Source: Burkholderia cenocepacia (lineage in GTDB: Bacteria; Pseudomonadota; Gammaproteobacteria; Burkholderiales; Burkholderiaceae). Taken from it: a stretch of DNA of 64,000 nt. The notes beneath the pieces were generated by a model that worked only from the letters and a program-made list of their open reading frames with translations, did not search any database and was not told the DNA's origin. Shown here in pieces: positions 1 through 8,561 of this stretch. The position numbers and the translations under genes are program-made. The DNA is taken from NCBI RefSeq assembly GCF_014211915.1, contig NZ_CP060039.1:3038001-3102000 (forward strand), read 5' to 3'. The stretch's first letter is position 1. Each line of letters starts with the position of its first letter.

Positions 1-778
1 CGCCGACGCGCCGGCGATATACGTAAGTCGAATCGTTCGACGCAGCCGCATCGAACGCATAACCTTCCGTCGCGAATTCCTTCAGCGCCTTCGGGTCGGT
101 AATACGGTTCTCGACGACGAAACGCGCCATCAGGCCACGCGCGCGTTTCGCATGGAAGCTGATGATCTTGTAGCGTCCGCCCTTCCAGTCCTCGAATACC
201 GGCGTGATGACCGGTGCGGCCAGCAGCTTCGGCTTGACCGATTTGAAGTATTCGGTCGACGCGCAGTTGACGAGCACGCGCGCCGCGCCGCTGCGCGTCT
301 CGAGCTGCTCGTTCAGTGCCCGCGTGATGCGGTCGCCCCAGAACGCATACAGATCCTTGCCGCGCGCGTTCGCGAACCGCGTGCCCATCTCGAGCCGATA
401 CGGCTGCAGCAGATCGAGCGGGCGCAGCAGCCCGTACAGGCCCGACAGCACGCGCACGTGCTGCTGCGCATAGTCGAGATCGGTGGACGACAGCGATTTC
501 GCGTCGAACCCCTCGTAGACGTCGCCGTTGAACGCCAGCACGGCCTGCTTCGCGTTGGCCGGCGTGAAGGTCGGCGACCAGTCGGCGTAGCGCTGGAAGT
601 TCAGGCGCGCGAGCGGATCGGAGATATCCATCAGCGTGGCGATGTCCTGCGGCGACAGCTTGCGCAGGCCGTCGATCAGCTCCGACGCGTCGTCGACGAA
701 TGCAGGCTTCGTGTAAGACTCGACATGCGCGGGCGTGTCGTAGTCGAGGGATTTGGCGGGAGAGAGAACGATTATCAT
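1..778 (-). CDS. yaaA: Peroxide stress protein YaaA (DUF328), 3' end cut by window edge
   Basis: The minus-strand frame opens with ATG at 778 ([18 protein letters not shown]), the conserved YaaA N-terminus, and stays open to base 1. About 259 codons are visible and the family is about 260 residues, so only the last few residues and the stop are missing. In E. coli YaaA is an OxyR-induced protein that lowers free iron and protects DNA and proteins during peroxide stress. It is divergent from the PIN gene, with 57 bases between them; a TACAAT -10-like hexamer lies in that gap on the minus strand. No frameshift is seen. Confidence 0.93.
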   Translation of the reverse strand, partial: MIIVLSPAKSLDYDTPAHVESYTKPAFVDDASELIDGLRKLSPQDIATLMDISDPLARLNFQRYADWSPTFTPANAKQAVLAFNGDVYEGFDAKSLSSTDLDYAQQHVRVLSGLYGLLRPLDLLQPYRLEMGTRFANARGKDLYAFWGDRITRALNEQLETRSGAARVLVNCASTEYFKSVKPKLLAAPVITPVFEDWKGGRYKIISFHAKRARGLMARFVVENRITDPKALKEFATEGYAFDAAASNDSTYVYRRRVG

Positions 779-835
779 AGAGGCTCGCTGGCACGCCGTG
801 CCTTGCGGTCAGACGAAAACCACCGATTGTAACGA

Positions 836-1333
836 ATGACCCGCTCTCTCGCCCCGCATGCCGCACACCGCGTCGTGCTCGACTCGAACGTCTGGATCGA
901 CATCCTCGTATTCGACGACCCCGCCACGCGCCCGATCCGTGCCGCGCTGGAGCGCGGCACGCTGGCCGCCGTGATCGACGGCCGCTGCCTGACCGAACTC
1001 GAATACGTGCTCGACTATCCGCAGTTCCAGTCGCGCGCGATCGACAAGGCGGCCGCGCTCGCAACGGTCGCCCGACTCGCGAGCCTCGTCGAGCCGCCGC
1101 CCCTCGACGCCGATGCGCCGCCGCTGCCGAAGTGCAAGGACCGCGACGACCAGAAATTTCTCGAACTCGCCCGCGCCGCGCAGGCCGATTGGCTCGTGTC
1201 GAAAGACCGCGCGCTGCTGAAGCTCGCGAAACGCACCGCACGCGACTTCGGTTTCCGGATCGCGCAACCCGCGCCGTTTGCCGAAGCCTGCGCCCTCGAT
1301 GCCGCGCCGCCCGCCACGGCGACGCCGGCCTGA
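836..1333 (+). CDS. PIN-domain protein (putative toxin-antitoxin toxin component, COG1569 type)
   Basis: The 165-residue protein has the PIN-fold signature: an early acidic residue in VVLDSNVWID (Asp16), a middle segment LTELEYVL, and a late acidic cluster KDRDDQKFLELA followed by WLVSKD. PIN proteins are Mg-dependent RNases. This COG1569-like type is annotated as a toxin component, but no antitoxin gene lies next to it: the upstream neighbour is divergent yaaA and the downstream one an aminotransferase 27 bases away. Whether it is a functional toxin is not shown by the sequence. Confidence 0.8.
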   Translation: MTRSLAPHAAHRVVLDSNVWIDILVFDDPATRPIRAALERGTLAAVIDGRCLTELEYVLDYPQFQSRAIDKAAALATVARLASLVEPPPLDADAPPLPKCKDRDDQKFLELARAAQADWLVSKDRALLKLAKRTARDFGFRIAQPAPFAEACALDAAPPATATPA

Positions 1334-1360
1334 CGCCCCAACCCGAATTCGACCGTATCA

Positions 1361-2533
1361 ATGAACGCTCCTTCAGATATGCCAACGACACCCGTTTTCC
1401 CGTCGCGCCTGCCGAACGTCGGCACGACGATCTTCACGGTCATGAGCGCGCTTGCCGCCGAAAAAGGGGCGGTGAACCTCGGCCAGGGCTTTCCGGATTT
1501 CGATTGCGATCCGCGCATCGTCGATGCAGTCGCCGCCGCGATGCGCAACGGGCACAACCAGTACCCGCCGATGGCCGGCGTCGCGCCGCTGCGCGACGCG
1601 ATCGCCGACAAGATCGCGCAGGTGTACGGCCGGCGCTACGATCCGGGCACCGAAATCACCGTGACGGCCGGCGCGACCCAGGCGCTGCTGACGGCGATCC
1701 TGTGCGCGGTGCATCCGGGCGACGAAGTGATCGTGGTCGAGCCGACCTACGACAGCTATCTGCCGTCGATCGAGCTCGCCGGCGGCAAGCCCGTGTTCGT
1801 CACGCTGGAGGCGCCCGACTACGCGATCCCGTTCGACCGTCTCGCGGCCGCGATCACGCCGAAAACGCGGATGATCCTGATCAACACGCCGCACAACCCG
1901 ACGGGCACCGTGTGGCGCGAGGCGGACATGCGCAAGCTCGAGGACATCGTGCGCGGCACCAACGTGCTGATCCTGTCCGACGAGGTCTACGAGCACATGG
2001 TCTACGACGGCGCACGCCACGAAAGCGTCGCGCGCTATCCGGAACTCGCCGCGCGCAGCTTCATCGTGTCGAGCTTCGGCAAGACCTATCACGTGACGGG
2101 CTGGAAGGTCGGTTACGTCGCGGCGCCTGCGGCGCTGACCGCCGAATTTCGCAAGGTCCACCAGTTCAACGTGTTCACGGTGAACACGCCGATGCAGATC
2201 GGGCTCGCCGACTACCTGCGGGACCCGGCGCCGTACCTGTCGCTCGCAGGCTTCTATCAGCGCAAGCGCGACTTCTTCCGGGCCGGCCTCGAGCGCACGC
2301 GCTTCAAGCTGCTGCCGTGCACGGGCACGTACTTCCAGTGCGTCGATTACTCGGCAATCAGCGACCTGCCCGAAGCGGAATTCTCGAAGTGGCTCACGTC
2401 GGAGATCGGCGTGGCCGCCATTCCGGTGTCGGCGTTCTATCACGAGCCGCACGAATCGGGCGTCGTGCGCTTCTGCTTCGCGAAGCAGGAAAGCACGCTC
2501 GCGTCCGCGCTCGAACGGCTGGCCCGCCTGTAA
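1361..2533 (+). CDS. PLP-dependent class I/II aminotransferase (methionine aminotransferase type)
   Basis: The 390-residue protein has a fold-type I PLP transaminase pattern: VNLGQGFPDF near the N-terminus, the PHNPTGTVW motif, SDEVYEHMVYDG, the PLP-lysine region SSFGKTYHVTGWKVGY and the C-terminal VRFCFAK. It matches the YbdL/methionine aminotransferase branch, which acts on methionine with a 2-oxo acid, for example in methionine salvage. A second ATG six codons in (1379) is an alternative start. Substrate is inferred from family only. Confidence 0.88.
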   Translation: MNAPSDMPTTPVFPSRLPNVGTTIFTVMSALAAEKGAVNLGQGFPDFDCDPRIVDAVAAAMRNGHNQYPPMAGVAPLRDAIADKIAQVYGRRYDPGTEITVTAGATQALLTAILCAVHPGDEVIVVEPTYDSYLPSIELAGGKPVFVTLEAPDYAIPFDRLAAAITPKTRMILINTPHNPTGTVWREADMRKLEDIVRGTNVLILSDEVYEHMVYDGARHESVARYPELAARSFIVSSFGKTYHVTGWKVGYVAAPAALTAEFRKVHQFNVFTVNTPMQIGLADYLRDPAPYLSLAGFYQRKRDFFRAGLERTRFKLLPCTGTYFQCVDYSAISDLPEAEFSKWLTSEIGVAAIPVSAFYHEPHESGVVRFCFAKQESTLASALERLARL

Positions 2534-2541
2534 GACCGCAC

Positions 2542-2565
2542 GGGCGGCCGCACGCCGCCCTTCGG
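2542..2565. terminator. Stem-loop between convergent genes
   Basis: GGGCGGC (2542-2548) pairs with GCCGCCC (2554-2560) around a 5-base loop, between the convergent ends of the aminotransferase and a GST gene. There is no U run, so its role as a terminator is a guess. Confidence 0.35.
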
Positions 2566-2574
2566 GAACCGCGG

Positions 2575-3231
2575 TTACGAACGCGCGACGTTCGCCGCTT
2601 CGACATACGCCTTGCGCTCGGCGGCCACGCGCTGCGCGGCAGGGCGTTCACTCACCATTTTGGCGTGCGCCTTCCAGTCGATGCCGGCATCGAGCAGGAA
2701 ATCGCGCCCGTATATGGCCTTCGTCGCCATGCCGATGACCGGCAGATGGACCCACGCGGCGATGTCCGCGAGGCCGAACGACTCGCCGAGCACATACGGC
2801 GAAAAACGTGTCATCTGCTTGAAGGCATCGATCGCTCGCGGCAGGCGCTTCTCGACGTGCGCCTTCATCCCGTCGCTCACCTTGCCGCCGAAAAACGCTT
2901 CCGTGTACACCTCGCGCGCCACCCATTCGAGATACAGCTCGAGCGTCTCGACCAGTTCGCGCACCTTTGCCGCCGCGAACGGGCTCGTGGGGAAAATGCC
3001 TTTCTCGGGATAGCGCGCCGCCAGGTATTCGATGATCGCCTGCGACTCGAACAGCGCCCCCTCTTCGGTCTTCAGGAACGGAATCTTGCCGAGCGGCGAA
3101 TCGGCAAGCTGCGCCGGATCGCTGATCGGCAAACCGCACACCGCTTCCTCGAACGGAATGTCGTGCTCGAGCAGGACGAACTTCACCTTGTTGTAGTAGT
3201 TGGACAACGGAATACCGCACAGCTGTAACAT
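2575..3231 (-). CDS. Glutathione S-transferase family protein
   Basis: The 218-residue protein has an N-terminal thioredoxin-like domain (MLQLCGIPLSNYYNKVKFVLLEH, then GKIPFLKTEEGALFESQAIIEYLAARYP, with the Glu-Ser pair that contacts the gamma-glutamyl part of glutathione) and an all-helical C-terminal domain ending near ADIAAWVHL. The start is ATG 3231, preceded by AAGGAGA. It is convergent with the aminotransferase and divergent from the enoyl-CoA hydratase. The substrate cannot be told from sequence. Confidence 0.88.
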   Translation of the reverse strand: MLQLCGIPLSNYYNKVKFVLLEHDIPFEEAVCGLPISDPAQLADSPLGKIPFLKTEEGALFESQAIIEYLAARYPEKGIFPTSPFAAAKVRELVETLELYLEWVAREVYTEAFFGGKVSDGMKAHVEKRLPRAIDAFKQMTRFSPYVLGESFGLADIAAWVHLPVIGMATKAIYGRDFLLDAGIDWKAHAKMVSERPAAQRVAAERKAYVEAANVARS

Positions 3232-3433
3232 CGAAGTCTCCTTCCTTGCTCAGGGGCGGCCGCCTCGACGCCAGCCGCATCGGGATTCATCACGCCGAAA
3301 AGCACGTTCGTGCTAGTCTAAAGCAAGTTTTGCGTTCGTCACGACAACATTACATCCGCTGCGGCGTCGGCTCTAGCCGTCCGCACGACACACGCGGCGG
3401 CGTCGCCGCGCCACCCGATGGAGACACGCTCGC

Positions 3434-4225
3434 ATGAGTGCTGAACTGCTGGCCTCGCGTCCGCCCGAGAGCGAATCGACGCTCGTCCTCACGCTGTCCA
3501 ATCCTGGCGCGCGCAACGCGCTGCATCCCGACATGTACGCGGCGGGCATCGAAGCGCTCGCCACCGCCGAGCGCGATCCAGCGATTCGCGCCGTCGTGCT
3601 GACGGGCGCCGATCGCTTCTTCTGCGCCGGCGGCAACCTGAACCGGCTGCTCGAGAATCGCTCGAAGGATCCGTCCTTCCAGGCCGACAGCATCGATCAG
3701 CTCGCGGCATGGGTCACGGCGATCCGCGCGTCGACGAAGCCGGTGATCGCGGCCGTCGAAGGCGCCGCGGCCGGCGCGGGCTTCTCGCTCGCGCTCGCGT
3801 GTGACCTGATCGTCGCCGCACACGATGCGAAATTCGTGATGTCGTATGCGCGCGTCGGCCTGACGCCCGACGGCGGCGGCTCGTGGTTTCTCGCCCGCGC
3901 GCTGCCGCGTGCGATCGCAGCCGAGATCCTGTTCGAAGGCAAACCGGTCGCCGCCGAACGCCTGCATGCGCTCGGCGTCGTCAACCGGCTCGCCGCGCCA
4001 GGCACCGCATTGAGCGACGCACTGGCCTGGGCCGACGCACTCGCCGGCATCTCGCCGAATGCGCTCACGCGCATCAAGTCGCTGCTCGACGACGCGACCG
4101 CGCAACCGCTGGACACGCACCTCGGCACCGAGCGCGATCATTTCGTCGCGTCGCTGCATCATGCGGACGGGCTCGAAGGCATCACCGCTTTTCTCGAGAA
4201 GCGTCAGCCGCGCTACAAGCGCTGA
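3434..4225 (+). CDS. Enoyl-CoA hydratase/isomerase family protein
   Basis: The 263-residue crotonase-fold protein has the oxyanion-hole segments AVVLTGADRFFCAGGNL and AAVEGAAAGAGFSLALACDLIVAAHDAKF, then ARVGLTPDGGGSWFLARALP. In classical hydratases the second catalytic Glu lies in the equivalent of GLTPDGG; Asp is present there, as in many isomerase-like or degradative crotonases, so the exact reaction (hydration, isomerisation or other) is open. A GGAG lies upstream of ATG 3434. It stands alone between two GST genes. Confidence 0.87.
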   Translation: MSAELLASRPPESESTLVLTLSNPGARNALHPDMYAAGIEALATAERDPAIRAVVLTGADRFFCAGGNLNRLLENRSKDPSFQADSIDQLAAWVTAIRASTKPVIAAVEGAAAGAGFSLALACDLIVAAHDAKFVMSYARVGLTPDGGGSWFLARALPRAIAAEILFEGKPVAAERLHALGVVNRLAAPGTALSDALAWADALAGISPNALTRIKSLLDDATAQPLDTHLGTERDHFVASLHHADGLEGITAFLEKRQPRYKR

Positions 4226-4445
4226 TCCACCGCGTCGGACTTCGAACCGACGCCACGCCGCCGGGTCCATCCGATGCGGCCCGCCGACGCGTACGCCATG
4301 TCGGCGGCGCTCTCCGGCCCCGCCGTGCCTTGCCCGTCGGCGCGCGCGTTTGCGTCGCCAGCAGCCCGTGTCGATCCATGCTCTAATGACCGCCTGTCGC
4401 GGCGCCGCCGGCGCCGTTTTCGCGCATGCCACACAGGAGTTGACG

Positions 4446-5138
4446 ATGATCGACGTCTATAGCTGGGCGACCCCGAACGGCCACAAGGTACACATCATGC
4501 TCGAGGAAACCGGCCTCGCGTATCGTGCGCATCCGGTCGATATCGGCGCGGGCGACCAGTTCGAGCCCGAGTTCCTGAAGATCAGCCCGAACAACAAGAT
4601 CCCGGCAATCGTGGATCCGGACGGCCCCGGCGGCCAATCGATCTCGCTGTTCGAATCGGGCGCGATCCTGATTTACCTCGCGGAGAAGACCGGCAAGTTC
4701 CTGCCGACCGATCCGGCCGCGCGCTATGCGACGCTCGAGTGGCTGATGTTCCAGATGGGCGGTGTCGGCCCGATGCTCGGGCAGGCGCACCACTTCCGGC
4801 TGTATGCGCCGGAGAAGATCGAGTATGCGGTCAACCGCTATACGAACGAAGCGAAGCGCCTGTACAACGTGATGGAAAAACGCCTCGGCGAATCCGAGTA
4901 TCTGGCGGGCGACACGTACACGATCGCGGACATCGCGACGTTCCCGTGGACACGCTCATGGCAGAACCAGGGCATCGTGCTCGACGCGTTGCCGAACGTG
5001 AAGCGCTGGCACGAGGCGATCGCCGCGCGACCGGCCGTGCAGCGCGGTGTCGAAGTGCTTGCGTCGATGCGCAAGGCGCTGCAGGACGACAAGGCACGCG
5101 AGGTGCTGTTCGGCGCAACGCAATACGCAAAGCGCTGA
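4446..5138 (+). CDS. Glutathione S-transferase, YfcG/Nu-class-like disulfide-bond oxidoreductase
   Basis: The 230-residue protein starts at ATG 4446 after AGGAG. The N-terminal domain has MIDVYSWATPNGHKVHIMLEETGL and KISPNNKIPAIVDPDGPGG followed by LFESGAILIYLAEKTGKFLP. The C-terminal domain has WLMFQMGGVGPMLGQAHHF and IADIATFPWTRSW. The N-terminal TPNG and the MGGVGPMLGQ helix are typical of the YfcG/YghU (Nu-class) group, which reduces disulfides and organic hydroperoxides with glutathione. Longer in-frame extension upstream is not needed. Confidence 0.88.
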   Translation: MIDVYSWATPNGHKVHIMLEETGLAYRAHPVDIGAGDQFEPEFLKISPNNKIPAIVDPDGPGGQSISLFESGAILIYLAEKTGKFLPTDPAARYATLEWLMFQMGGVGPMLGQAHHFRLYAPEKIEYAVNRYTNEAKRLYNVMEKRLGESEYLAGDTYTIADIATFPWTRSWQNQGIVLDALPNVKRWHEAIAARPAVQRGVEVLASMRKALQDDKAREVLFGATQYAKR

Positions 5139-5185
5139 CACGCACGTGGCGGGCGGAGCGGCATCCGTGCATGCCGTTCCGTGCT

Positions 5186-5662
5186 TCAGAAGTAATGCAG
5201 CGTGATGAACTCCGCCGCGCACACCGGCAGCGGCGCGTCGGGGCGCTCGACCTGCACCGATACCGACCACGTCACCTGGATGCCGCCGCGCGCGGCGTCG
5301 GCGGTTTCCTTCACCGCGAACAGCGCACGCACGCGCGCCCCGACCGGCACCGGCTTCAGGAACCGCACGCGGTTCAGCCCGTAGTTCACGCCCATCTTCT
5401 GCTCGAAGCGCATCGCGTCGGTCATCAACGCCGGAATCAGCGACAGCGTCAGGAATCCGTGCGCGATCGGCCCGCCGAACGGCGACTCGCGCCGCGCGCG
5501 TTCGGGGTCGACGTGAATCCATTGATGATCGCCGGTCGCGTCGGCGAAACCGTCGACGCGCGGCTGGTCGATCTCGATCCAGCCGCTCGCGAGCGGCTCC
5601 GCGCCGACCCGCGCCTGCAGCGCCTGGGCCGAGGCGATCAGCGGCAAGGTCACGTCGGTCAT
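5186..5662 (-). CDS. MaoC-like hot-dog dehydratase / (R)-enoyl-CoA hydratase, second of a pair
   Basis: The 158-residue single hot-dog protein carries the hydratase-2 motif ATGDHQWIHVD with candidate catalytic Asp45 and His50, followed by GGPIAHGFLTLSL, which packs against the acyl-CoA. Its ATG (5660-5662) overlaps the TGA of the upstream MaoC gene (ATGA), so translation is probably coupled. The operon order is acyl-CoA dehydrogenase pair, MaoC, MaoC. The reaction would be hydration of a trans-2-enoyl-CoA; the substrate is unknown. Confidence 0.86.
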   Translation of the reverse strand: MTDVTLPLIASAQALQARVGAEPLASGWIEIDQPRVDGFADATGDHQWIHVDPERARRESPFGGPIAHGFLTLSLIPALMTDAMRFEQKMGVNYGLNRVRFLKPVPVGARVRALFAVKETADAARGGIQVTWSVSVQVERPDAPLPVCAAEFITLHYF

Positions 5663-6120
5663 GGGTTCGCGCCTCCCGGATGGCGCAGCCCGAAAATCAC
5701 CTTGGTGTGCACGCTGATCACCGTCTCGCCGGCTTCGTTCACGCCGACCCATTCGGTCGACACGATGCCGCGATCGGGCTTGCTCTCCGACACGCGCTTG
5801 TCGTGCACCTTCTGATACATCGTGATCGTGTCGCCGGCGCGCACCGGCTTCAGCCAGCGGATCGAATCGATGCCGGGCGAGCCCATGCTGGTCGAATCCG
5901 GCCCGAGCTTCTGAACCAGCAGGCTCATGAACACCGAGCACGTATGCCAGCCGCTCGCGACGAGCCCGCCGAAATGCGACGCCTTCCCCGCTTCCTCGTC
6001 GACATGGAATGGCTGCGGATCATAGCGCTTCGCGAACGTCTTGATGTCGTCCGGCTCGAACGTGTAGCGGCCCACTTCGGTGGTACTGCCGACCACCAGA
6101 TCTTCGTAACTGATGCCCAC
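5659..6120 (-). CDS. MaoC-like hot-dog dehydratase, first of a pair
   Basis: I chose the GTG start at 6120 because AAGGAGAC sits seven bases upstream on the minus strand; an in-frame ATG at 6162 would overlap the acyl-CoA dehydrogenase stop and lacks such a site. The 153-residue protein (MGISYEDLVVG) has the hot-dog motif RYDPQPFHVDEEA with candidate Asp34 and His39, then FGGLVASGWHT. Both MaoC proteins keep the Asp/His pair, so both could be catalytic, as homodimers or together as a heteromer. Confidence 0.86.
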   Translation of the reverse strand: MGISYEDLVVGSTTEVGRYTFEPDDIKTFAKRYDPQPFHVDEEAGKASHFGGLVASGWHTCSVFMSLLVQKLGPDSTSMGSPGIDSIRWLKPVRAGDTITMYQKVHDKRVSESKPDRGIVSTEWVGVNEAGETVISVHTKVIFGLRHPGGANP

Positions 6121-6158
6121 TGATAAGTCTCCTTGTCTGACGCGCTCGCGCGTCGCCG

Positions 6159-8507
6159 TCATGCTACGTCGGTCTGCGCGAAATCGGGCAGCGCCGTGAT
6201 GCGGGCGAGGTGATGATCGGTATCGCCGAGCGTCGTCTCGATGATCGACAGCCGTTTGAACAGGTGCGCGGCGGCCACCTCGTTGGTCACGCCCATGCCG
6301 CCGTGCAATTGGACCGCCTGCTGGCCGACGAAGCGCGCGGCCGCGCCAACCCGCGCCTTCGCGGCCGACACGGCCTTGCGCCGTGCATCGGCATCGCCGT
6401 TCGCGTAGCGCACCGCCGCAAGATAGGTCAGCGAACGCGCCTGCTCGGCATGGATCAGCATGTCGACCATCCGGTGCTGCAGCGCCTGAAAGCGCGCGAT
6501 CGGCACGCCGAACTGCTCGCGCGTCTTCGTATATTCGACCGTCGCGCGATTCAGCTCGTCGAGCGCGCCGACCGCTTCCGCGCACAGCAGGAAGGTCGCG
6601 TAATCGGCGATCTGCTCGAGTGCCGCCGCGTCGCGCGCACCGCCCGTCAGCCGTCGGGCCGGCGTGTCGTTGAACGTGATCGTCGCGGCACGCTGGCCGT
6701 CGATGGTCCGGTAGTCGACCACCTTCGTGTTCGCTGCAGCGCGTTCGACGACGAAGAGGCCGATGCCGCCACCGTCGACCCGCGCAGGCACGATCCACAC
6801 GTGCGCCTGCGCGCCGTGCTGAACCACCGACTTGGCGCCGATCAACCTGTACGTGCCGCCCTGCTCGCGTGCGTGCGTGTCGAGTTCGTATAGATCGTAA
6901 CGCGCCCGCGGTTCGTGGAATGCGACCGCCACGCGTTTTTGCCCTTGCGCGACCGCCTCCAGCAGCGCGGCATCGTCGCCTGCGCCGGAGCCGGCGATCC
7001 GCAACGCCTCGACGCCGACTACCGTGGCCCAGTACGGCTCGATCACGAGCGCGCGGCCCAGCTCCTGCATTACGACCAGCATGTCGACCGGGCCGCCGCC
7101 GAAGCCGCCCTGTGCGTCCGGCACGGGCAACGCGGTCAAGCCGAGTTCGGTGAATGCGCGCCACTGCGCGTCCGACACACCGGCATCGCTGCGCACGATC
7201 GCCTGGCGCGCTTCGAAGCCATATTGCTCGCCGAGATACCGGCGCAGCGCGTCGGCGAACTGCTGCTGCTCATCGGTAAAGCTGAAATCCATGGTTGTCT
7301 CCGTTCCCTGATCACAGCCCAGAATCATCTGCGCGATGATGTTTTTCTGGATCTCGTTCGAACCGCCGTAGATCGACGTCTTCCGGTAATTGAAGTAGTA
7401 CGCGGCGAGCGGCGCCGCATCGTCGTCGCCCGCGATGCTGTGCTCGCGCTCGCCGTCGAGGAACGGCACGTCGAATGGGGCGGCCAGCGGGCCGATCGCT
7501 TCGACCATCAGCTCGGTGAGCGCCTGCTGCACCTCGGTGCCCTTGATCTTCAGCATCGACGCCTCGGGGCCGGGCCCCTTGCCGCTCGTCTCGCGGCTGA
7601 CGACGCGCAGCACCGTCACTTCCAGCGCCATCAACTCGACTTCGAGTGCCGCGACCTTCGCGGCGAACACGGGATCGGCGAGCAACGGCTTGCCGTTCTT
7701 GCGCTGATTCGATGCGACGCGCTTCAGGAACGCGAGCTCCCGCTTCGACGCGCCGACGCGCGCGATACCGGTGCGCTCGTGGCCCAGCAGGTATTTCGCG
7801 TAGGTCCAGCCGCGGTTCTCGTCGCCGACGAGATTCTCGACCGGTACCTTCACGTCCTCGAAGAACACCTCGTTGACCTCGTGGTCCTCGTCGAGCATCA
7901 CGATCGGCCGCACCGTGATGCCGGGCGTCTTCATGTCGATCAGCAGGAACGAGATGCCCTCCTGCTTCTTCGCGGCCGGATCGGTGCGCACGAGGCAGAA
8001 CATCATGTCGGCATACTGGCCGAGCGTGGTCCAGGTCTTCTGGCCGTTGACGACGTAGTGATCGCCGTGGCGCTCGGCGCGCGTGCGCAGCGACGCGAGG
8101 TCGGACCCGGAACCCGGCTCCGAATACCCCTGGCACCACCAGTCCGAGCCGTCGAGAATACGCGGCAGATAGTGGCGCTTCTGCGCTTCGCTGCCGTATT
8201 TCATCAGGACCGGCGCGACCATCGACACCCCGAACGGCAGCACGGTCGGCGCACCGATCCGCGCGCACTCCTCGTCCCAGATGTGCCGCTGCGTCGCGTT
8301 CCAGCCCGGGCCGCCATATTCGACCGGCCATGCGGGTGCGGACCAGCCGCGCTGGCCCAAAATGCGGTGCCAGCTCGCGAAATCATCGCGGTCGAGTCGT
8401 TTGTGATCGAGTACCTTGGCGCGCAGTGCGTGAGGCAGGTTGGCCTCGAGCCAGGCGCGGACGTCAACGCGGAACGCGTCGTCGGCGGGGGAATAATCCA
8501 GATCCAT
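6159..8507 (-). CDS. Two acyl-CoA dehydrogenases read as one fused 782-residue frame
   Basis: Residues 1-397 form one complete acyl-CoA dehydrogenase (MDLDYSPADDAFRV, then CQGYSEPGSGSDLASLRTRA, LLGHERTGIARVG, and SIYGGSNEIQKNIIAQMILG). Met406 (ATG 7290-7292, with GGAG upstream) starts a second complete one of 377 residues (MDFSFTDEQQQFADALRRYL, KTREQFGVPIARFQALQHR, QLHGGMGVTNEV). The linker is CDQGTETT. One extra base before TGTGATC would give a Leu-stop end to the first protein and leave two genes, so this is either a true fusion or a one-base sequence error. Such unequal pairs are known to form heterotetramers in steroid and side-chain beta-oxidation. The candidate base in the first half is the Glu of GHERT, by analogy with isovaleryl-CoA dehydrogenase. 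Confidence 0.85.
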   Translation of the reverse strand: MDLDYSPADDAFRVDVRAWLEANLPHALRAKVLDHKRLDRDDFASWHRILGQRGWSAPAWPVEYGGPGWNATQRHIWDEECARIGAPTVLPFGVSMVAPVLMKYGSEAQKRHYLPRILDGSDWWCQGYSEPGSGSDLASLRTRAERHGDHYVVNGQKTWTTLGQYADMMFCLVRTDPAAKKQEGISFLLIDMKTPGITVRPIVMLDEDHEVNEVFFEDVKVPVENLVGDENRGWTYAKYLLGHERTGIARVGASKRELAFLKRVASNQRKNGKPLLADPVFAAKVAALEVELMALEVTVLRVVSRETSGKGPGPEASMLKIKGTEVQQALTELMVEAIGPLAAPFDVPFLDGEREHSIAGDDDAAPLAAYYFNYRKTSIYGGSNEIQKNIIAQMILGCDQGTETTMDFSFTDEQQQFADALRRYLGEQYGFEARQAIVRSDAGVSDAQWRAFTELGLTALPVPDAQGGFGGGPVDMLVVMQELGRALVIEPYWATVVGVEALRIAGSGAGDDAALLEAVAQGQKRVAVAFHEPRARYDLYELDTHAREQGGTYRLIGAKSVVQHGAQAHVWIVPARVDGGGIGLFVVERAAANTKVVDYRTIDGQRAATITFNDTPARRLTGGARDAAALEQIADYATFLLCAEAVGALDELNRATVEYTKTREQFGVPIARFQALQHRMVDMLIHAEQARSLTYLAAVRYANGDADARRKAVSAAKARVGAAARFVGQQAVQLHGGMGVTNEVAAAHLFKRLSIIETTLGDTDHHLARITALPDFAQTDVA

Positions 8508-8556
8508 GCGCAGTGTCTCCTGTCCGCGACCGTCCGGGCCGGCCAGGACACACTGC
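8508..8556 (-). promoter_or_regulatory. Stem-loop holding the acyl-CoA dehydrogenase ribosome binding site
   Basis: Bases 8510-8525 and 8541-8556 form a 16-base inverted repeat with 14 of 16 pairs and a 15-base loop. In minus-strand RNA the 3' arm contains the AGGAG that serves ATG 8507, so folding would hide the ribosome binding site. It fills the 54-base gap after DUF1178. A transcription-factor operator is the alternative reading. Confidence 0.5.
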
Positions 8557-8561
8557 GTACG

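Noticed and set aside
1132..3228. 698-codon plus-strand frame across the PIN, aminotransferase and GST genes
   Set aside because: It crosses three recognised genes in another frame and shows only Arg-rich shadow sequence.
3232..3433. Small plus-strand ORF between the GST and enoyl-CoA hydratase genes
   Set aside because: The 63-codon frame has no convincing start site and no conserved features; the region is more likely two divergent promoters.
5156..5181. Inverted repeat between the GST and MaoC genes
   Set aside because: The arms GGAGCGGCAT/ATGCCGTTCC are imperfect and have no U tract, so I do not call it a terminator.
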